The notes beneath the pieces are model-generated. The model ran no database searches. It had not been told where the DNA came from and saw only the letters and a list, made by a program, of their open reading frames with translations. Below, one piece after another: positions 10,501 to 18,048 of a DNA stretch of 64,000 nucleotides. This DNA is from UBA12481 sp942493265 (lineage in GTDB: Bacteria > Bacteroidota > Bacteroidia > Bacteroidales > UBA12481): positions 558,001 to 622,000 of the forward strand of contig OW818688.1 in assembly GCA_942493265.1 (NCBI GenBank), written 5' to 3'. How positions within the stretch are numbered: position 1 is the stretch's first letter; every line of letters begins with the position of its first letter. The position numbers and the translations under genes are program-made.

Positions 10501-13500
10501 CCCACCGGTAATCATCTGTCCGGCAAACATTACCAAAACAGCTGATCCGGGCACTTGCACGGCAAATGTTACCTTAACCAATCCATCGGTAACCGATAAT
10601 TGTTCATCCGCATTTGGATTCACAGGTATCCGCTCAGATGGGTTAGAACTGACCGCTCCATTCCAAACCGGTGTAACCACCATTACCTGGACTGCATCTG
10701 ATGCATCAAGCAATATTTCAGAAAGTTGTGTTCAAACTGTTACGATCACTGATACTGAAAAACCAGTTATCGTTACTTGTACAGCCGACCAGTCGGTGAT
10801 TGCAAATACCAACTGTTTGGCTGAGGTTCCTGACTTTACCAACGGAGTTAACCCGACCGACAACTGCACCATCCGCCAGAACCTGGTGGTCACCCAGTCA
10901 CCGGTTGCCGGAACCCTTGTTGGGAAAGGTGTAACCGTTGTAACGATTACCGTTAAAGATGCTTCAGGAAACGAAGCCGTCTGTTTGGCCAACCTGACCG
11001 TCAAAGGCCCAATCGTTGCCAATGATGATATCGGGGAAACCATTAACGGAATAACCGGGGGCATATCTTTCGTCAATATTCTGTTAAACGACCAGTTAAA
11101 CTGCACCGCAGTTAATCTGGAAGATGTTAATCTCACCTTTATAAACTCCTCAAGTGCTACTGTAAGGCTCGTTGGAACCAATGTAGTCGTTGATCCGGGT
11201 ACCCCTGCAGGAATTTATTACCTGAATTACAGGATCTGCGAAAAACTGAATCCGACAAGTTGTGATGAGGCAACTGTAACTGTGCCGGTTGAAGTCAATG
11301 AAGAGGAATCAGTGATTGATGCAATTGATGACTTTGGCTCTGCAAACGGTTTGACCGGTGGCACTGCCGTTATCAATATTTTATCAAACGACCTCCTCAA
11401 TGGTTCACCGGTTGATCCGACCAAGGTTACCCTCACCTTCTTAAGCTCCACCAGCCCGAAGGTTACCATTAACGGATATAATGTTGTAGTAGCTCCTTTG
11501 ACTCCTAACGGAACCTACCAGTTATTCTACAGGATTTGTGAAATTGCAAATCCAGACAACTGCGACGATGCCATTGTAACCGTATTAGTCAGTACTCCAA
11601 TTCCTGGAGGAAGCATAGATGCAATTGCTGATGCAGGGACTGTTAACGGATTGCTGGGCGGTATCGCTATTCCGAATGTTTTGGTTAACGATGAGCTTGA
11701 CGGGAAACCGTTTGTACCCTCCAAGGTTAACCTTTCCTTCATCAGCTCCACCCATGATGGAGTTACCCTGAGTGGTTCAGCTGTTGTTGTGGCTCCCGGC
11801 ACCCCGGCAGGTATATATTATCTGGTGTATAACATCTGTGATAAATCAACCATCGGGAAATGTGACCAGACCACTGATACCATCACGGTAAAATCAGGAA
11901 TCTATGAAGGCCTGACCATCAGGAAGTCGGAACTGGAAACCACTTTTGGTGCTGTTGGCGATGTGATCCACTACACCATTGAAGTGATGAACGCCTATGA
12001 TGATAAGACATTCTATAACATTCTTGTCACCGATCCGAATGCTGAAATAACCTCAACAAACTCGGCCAGTGTATTGCCAGGAGGACTTGGCTTGATTATC
12101 AATGCCATCCACACCATTACACAGGCTGATATTGATGCAGGCGAAGTTCTTAATACTGCTTACCTCACCGGTAACGACTCTGAAGGTCTGCCGATCGGAT
12201 TAACCAGTAATACGGTTATCGCCACCGGCGTATTCCGCCCGCAGCTTACCGCTACAAAGTTTGTTTCGGAAGCCACTTACTGGGCAGTTGGAGAAACCAT
12301 CCACTATACCATTGAGGTATTTAACTGCGGAAACGTTATCGCCCGGAATATTGTGGCCACGGATCCGAATGCAGTGATTACCAGCGGCAGTCCGATCGCC
12401 AGCCTGCTCCCGCGGCAGACTATGACCATCAATGCCGAGCATGTGGTAACACAGGCCGATCTGAATGCTGGTAAAATCGTTAACGTTGCCTCAGTTTCCG
12501 GTATCGATCCTAAAGGTCAGCCGGTTGGGGACGACAGTAACGAAGTCACCATCTTCGCAAAACTTTCCTCGATGATGATCATTACTCAATCTGCAGTTGA
12601 AAGCAAATTCAGTAAAATCGGTGATACCCTGCACTATAACATCCTGATCAAGAATCCAAGTAACCTGACGATTCCGAAAATAGATGTTATCAGTCCGAAT
12701 TCAACCATCACCAGCGGCGCTCCGATCTTCAACCTGGTCTATGGCAAAACAGCCACTGTCACTGCTGTTCATGCAATTACCCAGGAAGATCTGAATGCAG
12801 GCAAAGTAGTTACCTTCGTTCTTGCCTCGGCTAAGAACCCGGATAACTCAACTTACTTCATCAAAGGAAATGAGGTTACCGTATTTGCCGACCTGATGCC
12901 AGGACTGATGGTAACAAAAACTGCTCAGGAAGCCTCCTACTCACAGGTTGGTGATGTTATTCACTACACCAATGAGATTGAGAATACCGGAAACGTAAAA
13001 ATCAGTTCGATAACCTTTAACGATCCCAATACCACCCTGATCAGTTCAACCCCGTTGAACAGCCTTGAGCCGGGTGAGGTTGCAGTGATCAAAACAGCAC
13101 ATGTCATTTCACAGTCGGACCTCGACATCGGAATGGTTGAAAGAGCTGCATCGGTTACCGGGAATGATCCGAATAACCAGTCGATGCGCGCTGTAAGCAA
13201 CAGGATGACCGTAAGGGCAGCCCGTAATGCCAGATTAACTGCCAATTTGATTTCTGCCGAGAATACCTACCGCATGCCGGGTGATGTGATTCACTATACG
13301 GTTGAAATCAGGAATACCGGTAACGTAACACTTACCAACCTGAGCGCAACCGGTCCGGTTTCAGTATTCGGAAACGCCAGATCCATTGCAAGTCTGGTTC
13401 CTGGTGCTAACGCCATCATCAATGCAGAATATGCAGTTACCCAGTCGGATCTCACCAGCGGCAAACTGGTTAACATGGCAGTAGTTGCCGGTTACAATCC

Positions 13501-15466
13501 GGCCGGACAGCTGGTAAGAAGTGTAAGTAATGAACTTACCCTCACTGCCAATGTAGCTGAAAGGCTAACGGTTTCGAAAGTTGCACAGGAAACTTCCTAT
13601 GCAAAACCAGGCGACCTGATCCACTACACGCTGACGGTTAAGAACCACAGTAATGTATCAGTTTCCAATATCATGGTAGCTGTACCGGATGCTGCAATAA
13701 CAGGCAAATCAACCATTTCGGTTCTGGCTCCTTCGGCCAGCGCAACGCTCTCCGCAGTTCACACCGTTACCCAGGATGATCTGGATGCAGGTTTGATCAA
13801 TAATGCCGCCTCCATCACCGGAACCTATCCTGATGGCAAAGCATACACTGAGCAGAGCAACGCAGTTACTGTTTATGGAATGAAGAATCCGATGCTGACC
13901 GCTCAGATTGTTACCGCTCAGACCTCGTTCCTCACTGTTGGTGAACTGATCAACTATACCATTGAGATTAAGAATACCGGAAACCAGTCGATGACTGATG
14001 TTATGATACTGGGACAGGGTGGTTTGAATATTGTCGGTGGTTCTGTAAACACACTGGCTCCGGGAAAAACCGCTGAATTATCAGCTGTTTACACGGTTAC
14101 GGCCAACGACCTGGATGCAGGTGTAATTGTGAAGTCAGTCAATGTAAATGGCAAAGATCCTGACAATCGCATCCTGCGCGTTCCGAGCAACGAAGCAACG
14201 GTTGCCGGCGTTCAGAATCCGGAGTTAACTACCACAGCCATGGCTTCAGAAAATACCTACAGCCAGGTTGGTGAAATCATCCACTATACCATTCAGGTGA
14301 AGAATACCGGTAACGTATCAATTATCAGTACTGCCGTCACTGATCCTAATGCAGTGATTGTAACAGTGAGACCGATCACGATCCTCTATCCTGGTGAAGT
14401 GGTAATGGTTGCTGCAACCCATCTGGTTACCCAGGCTGATCTGAATGCAGGTAAAATTGTAAGTCAGGCTAAAGCTGCCGGATTTGACCAGAACGGAAAT
14501 ACCATTGAGAAATCTGCCAACAAGGTTACCGTATTCGGAACACAGGTTGCTGACATGGTTATCTCAAATGATGTTTCCAGAGGCTCGTTCAAGAAAACCG
14601 GCGATGTGATTGATTATACCATCCAGGTTAAAAATAGCGGTAACATTACCATATACAACCTGAACGTAACCGATCCGAGTACCATGATTAATCTGGAACA
14701 GCCTGTTAAGCAGCTGTTACCGGGTGAAACCACTACCGTAACCGGATCACACGTAGTTTCCCAATCGGACCTCGATGCCGGAAAAGTAATCAGCGCTGCC
14801 AAAGCAGGCGGATTTGACCTGAACGGCAAAGTGGTTGAGAAATCAGCCAACCGGGTTACCACTCTTGGTATTCAGCGTCCTGATCTCACGACTACCTCAG
14901 AAGCCTCAGCTGAGACTTACAAAAAGGTAGGGGATGTGATTGTGTACACGGTTTTGGTTGAAAACACCGGAAACGTTACCATGGAAAACATCCATATCAC
15001 TGATGTCAAAGACTTCCTGCACTTCGACAGGGTGATTGCCTCACTGGCTCCGGGTGAAACAGTATCTGTCGATACCGAATACCCGATCACCATTTCCGAC
15101 ATCAATTCAGGGGAAGTTATCACCGCCATCGTTGCCAATGCATTTACCCCGGGTACTCAGAAAATGAGCTACACAGGAAATGAATTAACGGTTCGGATGG
15201 CAATCGACAACTTCAACCTGAGCAACTACCCGAATCCATTCAGTTATGAAACAACTATCACCTTCGACCTGACTGAAAAAGCCAAGGTTATTCTGAAAGT
15301 TTACGACATGACCGGAAGGGAAGTAGGGCAGATTGACGAACAGGAATTCAATCAGGGCAGAAATTATGTAACCTGGAAATCCATCAATTGCCAGAAAGGG
15401 CTGTATGTGCTGAAAATGATCTCCAACGGAGCTCAGGCCACACGGATCCTTTCCATAACCAACTAG
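4550..15466 (+). CDS. Giant T9SS-exported repeat protein (SprB-like adhesin)
   Basis: A surface protein of about 3,638 aa. The ATG at 4550 is chosen over an in-frame GTG at 4520 because it opens directly into a signal peptide (residues 1-44, ending SFAQ). Order: a roughly 350-aa N-terminal region of unknown fold; 20 SprB-type repeats of about 78 aa (about 407-1980), each with a CFG motif and an AGxYxVTVTD strand; an HYR domain and a second HYR-like domain (1982-2153); three repeats of about 90 aa starting VANDDIG-like (2155-2448); ten DUF11-like repeats of about 110 aa with GDVIHYTIEV and NTGN motifs (2450-3543); and a type A T9SS tail (3552-3638, starting SNYPNPFSYE). SprB of Flavobacterium johnsoniae is a gliding adhesin with similar repeats. 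No gliding genes are seen here, so adhesion is inferred and motility is not. Confidence 0.93.
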   Translation: MKSSTLNNSVSVGLKNLAPGYRSIARIMALMMTMVFAVLTSFAQVVPVSNPTGGFNINGGLTARSGYGDWAPGTGSGGYVLDAGGNPVDPWKTRLVKDAYDGNDLIFQGSKFNANPNTGWTWTEGKAGGKGDINNAMFHLAEDPATSKQWLFVAGDRMETGGTSYIDFEFLQNTLTRTPSTTGTGGFFSAGNNGGRTMNDAVISMEYSNGGSAANIRLYLWKEVPVGSNSWEYVLQASIPAGSVYGLTNIVTEAVPFQAFGVSSYEKHQFAEAAVNITDLFGYLDPCLGIRVKTIVIKTKSSDVVTANLDDFVEPIQVSVDLGTASISYAGPFCPVGVASVLLSGISGGTFSAPAGLVINSATGEINLATSTPGSYLVTYTFITPTCATPKTATTTVIIPSPVVASLTTKTDISCFGALTGAIDISVAGGVAPYSYAWTGTGVSTGSQDQSGLEAGIYEVVVTDQSGCTSEKLTVTLNQPSSALTAVLTSKTNVLCFDGETGAIDITVSGGTTGYTYAWTKDGTPIAQTSQDLLDIKAGTYYLTVTDSKNCTANVSVVITQPAAITFRTPEITHVNCFGENTGAIVISATGGTGTITYSILPAVGAQSPSGTFTGLTAQDYTVTATDANGCTATSNITITQPAAALTTSITAQTDVLCFGDATGSVTVAGANGTAPYEYSLDGGTYQASGTFSPLAAGTYTVTVKDSKGCTKDQSVEILQPDVALTASITAQTNVKCFGEATGTATIAGANGTSPYEYSLDGGTYQTSGTFSALIAGDYIVTVKDKNGCTIDQPFSITEPGAALTTSITAQTDILCFGNSTGSVTVAGANGTDPYEYSLDGGTYQTSGTFSALAAGDYVVTVKDNNGCTKDQAVSILTPAVLVASIGTPTHVLCFGGSTGSATASANGGVGPYSYSWNTVPAQLTATATGLKAGNYIVTVTDANLCTDTESVTITEPAAAVLASIGTPVNVLCFGGSTGSATASATGGVGPYSYSWNTVPAQLTATATGLKAGNYIVTVTDANLCTDTESVTITEPAAAVLASIGTPVNVLCFGGSTGSATASATGGVGPYSYSWNTVPAQLTATATGLKAGNYIVTVTDANLCTDTESVTITEPAAAVLASIGTPVNVLCFGGSTGSATASATGGVGPYSYSWNTVPAQLTATATGLKAGNYIVTVTDANLCTDTESVTITEPESTVVASIGEPTNVLCFGGSTGSATASATGGVGPYSYSWNTVPAQLTATATGLKAGNYIVTVTDANLCTDTESVTITEPEATVIASIGTPVNVLCFGESTGSATASATGGVGPYSYSWNTVPAQLTATATGLKAGNYIVTVTDANLCTDTESVTITEPAAAVLASIGTPVNVLCFGGSTGSATASATGGVGPYSYSWNTVPAQLTATATGLKAGNYIVTVTDANLCTDTESVTITEPAAAVLASIGTPVNVLCFGGSTGSATASATGGVGPYSYSWNTVPAQLTATATGLKAGNYIVTVTDANLCTDTESVTITEPAAAVLASIGTPVNVLCFGGSTGSATASATGGVGPYSYSWNTVPAQLTATATGLKAGNYIVTVTDANLCTDTESVTITEPAAAVLASIGTPVNVLCFGGSTGSATASATGGVGPYSYSWNTVPAQLTATATGLKAGNYIVTVTDANLCTDTESVTITEPAAAVLASIGTPVNVLCFGGSTGSATASATGGVGPYSYSWNTVPAQLTATATGLKAGNYIVTVTDANLCTDTETVTITEPASAVGVTTTKTDVVCTGGSTGTATAIPTGGTGSYSYSWDTDPIQTSVTATGLKAGTYTVTVTDANGCTKTASAIVGESPVLLSLLATPVPVTCSTTDGAINLTVTGGTAPFIYAWTGPGTFTANTEDLTDLASGIYSVTVTDSYGCVKTTGATVNRNEGVLALNAVPVDETCPNYSNGSISVTVTGGTAPFKYSWSNGATTEDISGLAPGAYTLMVTDALGCVKIVSATVQSTPDNTPPVIICPANITKTADPGTCTANVTLTNPSVTDNCSSAFGFTGIRSDGLELTAPFQTGVTTITWTASDASSNISESCVQTVTITDTEKPVIVTCTADQSVIANTNCLAEVPDFTNGVNPTDNCTIRQNLVVTQSPVAGTLVGKGVTVVTITVKDASGNEAVCLANLTVKGPIVANDDIGETINGITGGISFVNILLNDQLNCTAVNLEDVNLTFINSSSATVRLVGTNVVVDPGTPAGIYYLNYRICEKLNPTSCDEATVTVPVEVNEEESVIDAIDDFGSANGLTGGTAVINILSNDLLNGSPVDPTKVTLTFLSSTSPKVTINGYNVVVAPLTPNGTYQLFYRICEIANPDNCDDAIVTVLVSTPIPGGSIDAIADAGTVNGLLGGIAIPNVLVNDELDGKPFVPSKVNLSFISSTHDGVTLSGSAVVVAPGTPAGIYYLVYNICDKSTIGKCDQTTDTITVKSGIYEGLTIRKSELETTFGAVGDVIHYTIEVMNAYDDKTFYNILVTDPNAEITSTNSASVLPGGLGLIINAIHTITQADIDAGEVLNTAYLTGNDSEGLPIGLTSNTVIATGVFRPQLTATKFVSEATYWAVGETIHYTIEVFNCGNVIARNIVATDPNAVITSGSPIASLLPRQTMTINAEHVVTQADLNAGKIVNVASVSGIDPKGQPVGDDSNEVTIFAKLSSMMIITQSAVESKFSKIGDTLHYNILIKNPSNLTIPKIDVISPNSTITSGAPIFNLVYGKTATVTAVHAITQEDLNAGKVVTFVLASAKNPDNSTYFIKGNEVTVFADLMPGLMVTKTAQEASYSQVGDVIHYTNEIENTGNVKISSITFNDPNTTLISSTPLNSLEPGEVAVIKTAHVISQSDLDIGMVERAASVTGNDPNNQSMRAVSNRMTVRAARNARLTANLISAENTYRMPGDVIHYTVEIRNTGNVTLTNLSATGPVSVFGNARSIASLVPGANAIINAEYAVTQSDLTSGKLVNMAVVAGYNPAGQLVRSVSNELTLTANVAERLTVSKVAQETSYAKPGDLIHYTLTVKNHSNVSVSNIMVAVPDAAITGKSTISVLAPSASATLSAVHTVTQDDLDAGLINNAASITGTYPDGKAYTEQSNAVTVYGMKNPMLTAQIVTAQTSFLTVGELINYTIEIKNTGNQSMTDVMILGQGGLNIVGGSVNTLAPGKTAELSAVYTVTANDLDAGVIVKSVNVNGKDPDNRILRVPSNEATVAGVQNPELTTTAMASENTYSQVGEIIHYTIQVKNTGNVSIISTAVTDPNAVIVTVRPITILYPGEVVMVAATHLVTQADLNAGKIVSQAKAAGFDQNGNTIEKSANKVTVFGTQVADMVISNDVSRGSFKKTGDVIDYTIQVKNSGNITIYNLNVTDPSTMINLEQPVKQLLPGETTTVTGSHVVSQSDLDAGKVISAAKAGGFDLNGKVVEKSANRVTTLGIQRPDLTTTSEASAETYKKVGDVIVYTVLVENTGNVTMENIHITDVKDFLHFDRVIASLAPGETVSVDTEYPITISDINSGEVITAIVANAFTPGTQKMSYTGNELTVRMAIDNFNLSNYPNPFSYETTITFDLTEKAKVILKVYDMTGREVGQIDEQEFNQGRNYVTWKSINCQKGLYVLKMISNGAQATRILSITN
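7199..9805 (+). repeat. Tandem array of 11 x 237-bp coding repeats
   Basis: Eleven head-to-tail units of exactly 237 bp (79 codons) start at 7199, 7436, 7673, 7910, 8147, 8384, 8621, 8858, 9095, 9332 and 9569. Each encodes one SprB-like repeat. Two silent-substitution subtypes are mixed: one reads GCGCAACCGCTTCTGCT after GGTA, the other GTGCAACTGCTTCGGCA. Units 7 and 9 appear identical, and 8 and 10 differ at two sites, so 7-8 and 9-10 look like a duplicated dimer. Units 5 and 6 carry divergent junctions (ESTVV, EATVI). The pattern points to unequal crossing-over; copy number may also be misassembled. Confidence 0.97.
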
Positions 15467-15490
15467 GTGGACAACCCTTGAATCAAAAGA

Positions 15491-15530
15491 AAACCCGGTC
15501 ATTCTTAACTGAATGACCGGGTTTCTTTTT
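15491..15530 (+). terminator. Intrinsic terminator after the giant gene
   Basis: A 14-bp stem (AAACCCGGTCATTC and its complement) closes a six-base loop and is followed by CTTTTT. It sits 24 bp after the giant gene's stop and just past the end of the convergent lipid kinase gene, so it may serve both strands. Confidence 0.85.
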
Positions 15531-16452
15531 ATACTTTAAAAAAGTGTTTACCGTGGGGATTATAAATAATATTCAGTGCCCCGGGGAGGATAAGGATACT
15601 GAATTGCTGAGCAAAATTGAGTTCGCCATCTACATGAAAAGGAACCTTTTCATCAAATTCGATGGTGATTTTATCGGTTTGATGATAATCCACTTTGGGA
15701 TGGGTAATATGGGTGCCTTTGGGCACCTTCAATAATATGCCGAACCGCTCGGCAAGGTTCAGCTGCTTAACGTTGCATACATCCAGAAGACCATCATTGG
15801 CGATAGCCTTCGGAGTAATAAAAAACCCGCCGGCGAATCTCCGTCCGATTGAGACGGTATTCATGAAGCAGGTGGAACGGCTCTTCTGGTCGCCTGAAAC
15901 TAAGATCATCTCTTTCTCCCTGAAAAAAAGCAGCGTTTTAACGATGTGCCAGATATATTTATACTTCCAGCCCTGTTTAACCTTTCCGGGTTCCGTATAA
16001 TTTTCGGCTGCCACCTGGGCATCAAAGCCGAGGCCCATACCGTTAAGAAAATACTTCCCGTTACAGGAACCCACATCCATCTGAATAATATTCTGATCAA
16101 AAAAGGTTTTCCAGTGTGAATCATCAAGCCGGTTCGGAAATCCGAGGATCTGAATGAAATCATTGCCGGTACCGGCCGGAATGAGTCCCACCACAATATC
16201 TTTCCGGCCGATCAGTGGCCGGGCGATCTCGTTCATGGTACCATCACCTCCCACTCCGATAATATGAGTATATCCCTTTGCTGCAGCGGCTTCGGAGAGT
16301 TCGGTAGCATGACCGGTGCGTTCGGTATAAACCAGGTCGGCCTCCACACCAAATTTACTGATCATTTCCTCCAGTTTCGGCACCAGCCGTCTGGCGAAAC
16401 CGTTCCCCGCAACAGGGTTTACAATAAACATCCACCTCTTATTCTCTTCCAT
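15529..16452 (-). CDS. Diacylglycerol kinase-family lipid kinase (YegS/BmrU-like)
   Basis: A 307-aa cytosolic or membrane-associated lipid kinase. It shows the DAGK catalytic core: FIVNPVAG at the N-terminus, the nucleotide-binding GGDGTMNE motif, IPAGTGNDF, and the C-terminal VDGE motif. The family phosphorylates diacylglycerol, ceramide, undecaprenol or similar lipids. It lies 6 bp behind a PlsC-like acyltransferase on the same strand, so the pair probably acts on related lipids; recycling of diacylglycerol to phosphatidate is an attractive but unproven reading. Length is normal for the family. Confidence 0.9.
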   Translation of the reverse strand: MEENKRWMFIVNPVAGNGFARRLVPKLEEMISKFGVEADLVYTERTGHATELSEAAAAKGYTHIIGVGGDGTMNEIARPLIGRKDIVVGLIPAGTGNDFIQILGFPNRLDDSHWKTFFDQNIIQMDVGSCNGKYFLNGMGLGFDAQVAAENYTEPGKVKQGWKYKYIWHIVKTLLFFREKEMILVSGDQKSRSTCFMNTVSIGRRFAGGFFITPKAIANDGLLDVCNVKQLNLAERFGILLKVPKGTHITHPKVDYHQTDKITIEFDEKVPFHVDGELNFAQQFSILILPGALNIIYNPHGKHFFKV

Positions 16453-16458
16453 TTTATC

Positions 16459-17190
16459 TTATTGATTATAAGCCGATTCAATAACCACCTTCACCCTGTC
16501 CAGGATGGCATGGTCATCCTTCTCTGCCAGCTCCTCGTAACCGATCGGTTTATGAATGACTACCTCTATTTTAGATTCGAAATTTATGGTAAACCGGTTC
16601 TTGGGTTTCAGCAGAAAGAATCCGTTAAGGGTAACCGGGAGAACGCTCATCTCGGTTGCTTTGAGGATATGGACGAATCCCTTGCGGAACCTGTTGATAT
16701 TGCCATCGGTGGTGCGGGTGCCTTCCGGAAAGATAGCAATCGTTTGGCAGCCTGACTTTTCCACCAGGTGACTGAGCATCTCCTTGGTATTTCTTACATC
16801 GCCTGATCGCATGGGTACATAGTGGGTGAGTTTGAGCACACGGCCAAAAAGCGGAACCTTCAGCAGATGCTCCCGGCCGAACCAGGAAACTCCGGGATAA
16901 AAGGCGAGTATGGCCATTATATCAAATAAACTGGCATGATTGGCAAGCAGAATGTAGTTTTTTCCCGGCTCGATATTTTCGATTCCCGTTACCCTGAGAC
17001 GTTTGCCCAGCATCAGGAAAATGGTACGTGCCCAAAATCGCATCACCCGGCGGATTGGTTTGCTCCGCTTGAATGGGGCCACCATCAGAACCAGCAATAC
17101 ACAAAAAGCAGTAAACAGATATAGGAAGAAAAATACCGCAACAGATATTAATCCATAGAACTGTGCACGCCTGAATAATTTTTTCCCCAT
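16459..17190 (-). CDS. plsC: 1-acyl-sn-glycerol-3-phosphate acyltransferase (PlsC family)
   Basis: A 243-aa membrane acyltransferase. An N-terminal hydrophobic helix (about residues 13-38) anchors it. The HX4D catalytic motif is NHASLFD, and the second family motif is FPEGTRT, which binds the glycerol phosphate. The family adds the second acyl chain to lysophosphatidate to make phosphatidate. It is the first gene of a two-gene unit with the lipid kinase 6 bp downstream. Bacteroidetes often have several PlsC paralogues, some acting on ornithine or other aminolipids, so the exact acceptor is uncertain. Confidence 0.9.
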   Translation of the reverse strand: MGKKLFRRAQFYGLISVAVFFFLYLFTAFCVLLVLMVAPFKRSKPIRRVMRFWARTIFLMLGKRLRVTGIENIEPGKNYILLANHASLFDIMAILAFYPGVSWFGREHLLKVPLFGRVLKLTHYVPMRSGDVRNTKEMLSHLVEKSGCQTIAIFPEGTRTTDGNINRFRKGFVHILKATEMSVLPVTLNGFFLLKPKNRFTINFESKIEVVIHKPIGYEELAEKDDHAILDRVKVVIESAYNQ

Positions 17191-17247
17191 AAATCCCTTC
17201 CTAACGAGAAGGTAAATAAACAGAAAAATTGGTCAACATGCAACTCC

Positions 17248-17922
17248 TTAGTTTTTAACACATCTCACCGAAAATCCACTGGATTTTGGATACTTCCATC
17301 GGTAAATTCCCTCGGCGTGATAGATCAGTCCGCGGCCCCAGGCGTGGGTTTCATCGGTATAGGAGGAGGTCCAGAAACTGGCAATATCCCCGATAAAATT
17401 ATAAGCGCCGGCTTCAAATATCCCTGAGGGGATAGCACCAAAACGAAATGAATTTTCACCATTTCCACCTGAATTCCATCCCTTCAGTGCTTTCAACCCG
17501 ATACCCACACTTCCGGTTATCCGCCATTCGAGACTGTCGGCATCGGAAGCCTCCATACCGGCAAAGATTTCCAGCTTTTTCCATTCTGCATCAGTGGGCA
17601 GATGCCAGCCTGCCGGACAGGCAATCATTGCTTTTTCCCAGTTATAGAGCCTCCCGTATGTATCGCAATTACCCTCGGCCGAATTATAGCACCAGGCACC
17701 GGTAGTATCATCAAACTTATATTCGAGGTTTACCGCCATCCAGGTTTGCGTGCCGATTTTTACATAAGGATATTCGGTACTGTCTCTTACATCGATAAAG
17801 GTTCCATCGAAATCAGTAACCGGTTCGATCTTGTTGCAGGCTGTAAAACCCCCAAACAGAACCAAAATCGTAAAAAGCGTGAAACGTGACGCGTGACGCG
17901 TGATTGAAAGCTTAGCATTCAT
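17248..17922 (-). CDS. FISUMP-domain lipoprotein
   Basis: A 224-aa predicted lipoprotein: the signal sequence ends in a lipobox-like GFTAC with Cys29. The mature part matches the Fibrobacter succinogenes major paralogous (FISUMP) domain, with QTWMAVNL, GRLYNWEKA, CPAGWHLPTDAEW and a C-terminal GFSVRCVKN. These domains resemble C-type-lectin or formylglycine-enzyme folds and are common in surface proteins of Bacteroidetes and Fibrobacteres; function is unknown. Oddly, the n-region of the signal peptide (TRHASRFT) is encoded by a GACGCGT-type word repeat. A TATCTTTG -7 box ends 5 bp before the ATG, so the mRNA may be nearly leaderless. Confidence 0.85.
   Translation of the reverse strand: MNAKLSITRHASRFTLFTILVLFGGFTACNKIEPVTDFDGTFIDVRDSTEYPYVKIGTQTWMAVNLEYKFDDTTGAWCYNSAEGNCDTYGRLYNWEKAMIACPAGWHLPTDAEWKKLEIFAGMEASDADSLEWRITGSVGIGLKALKGWNSGGNGENSFRFGAIPSGIFEAGAYNFIGDIASFWTSSYTDETHAWGRGLIYHAEGIYRWKYPKSSGFSVRCVKN
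17878..17905. repeat. Short tandem word repeat (GTGACGC)n inside a signal peptide
   Basis: Three to four imperfect copies of a 7-8 bp word (GTGACGC / GTGAAAC) overlap codons of the FISUMP lipoprotein signal sequence. The same kind of word repeat commonly produces HASRFT peptides in databases. Confidence 0.7.
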
Positions 17923-17926
17923 GCCT

Positions 17927-17934
17927 CAAAGATA
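17927..17934 (-). promoter_or_regulatory. Candidate -7 box (TATCTTTG) for the FISUMP lipoprotein
   Basis: An exact TAnnTTTG match sits immediately upstream of the start codon. The 13-mer TAGCTTATCTTTG recurs upstream of the pilus chaperone (28732-28744). Confidence 0.5.
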
Positions 17935-17944
17935 AGCTAAAAGA

Positions 17945-17984
17945 AACTCCGTGTACCTCCATGTTCTTCATGTCTCCGTGGTTA
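17945..17984. repeat. CACGGAGA-type intergenic word repeat
   Basis: On the minus strand it reads ACCACGGAGACATGAAG and continues with two further CACGGAG/CATGGAG-like words. It is related to the repeat at 41683-41721. Confidence 0.6.
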
Positions 17985-18048
17985 TTTCTTTACATTCTCA
18001 AACTGCACTAAGGTTTCCTGCGTATATTTATACCACTAAATCTGAACA

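Noticed and set aside
10480..15138. Many medium open frames on the minus strand under the giant gene
   Set aside because: They are mirror frames of a Thr/Val/Asn-rich coding repeat and have no family resemblance.
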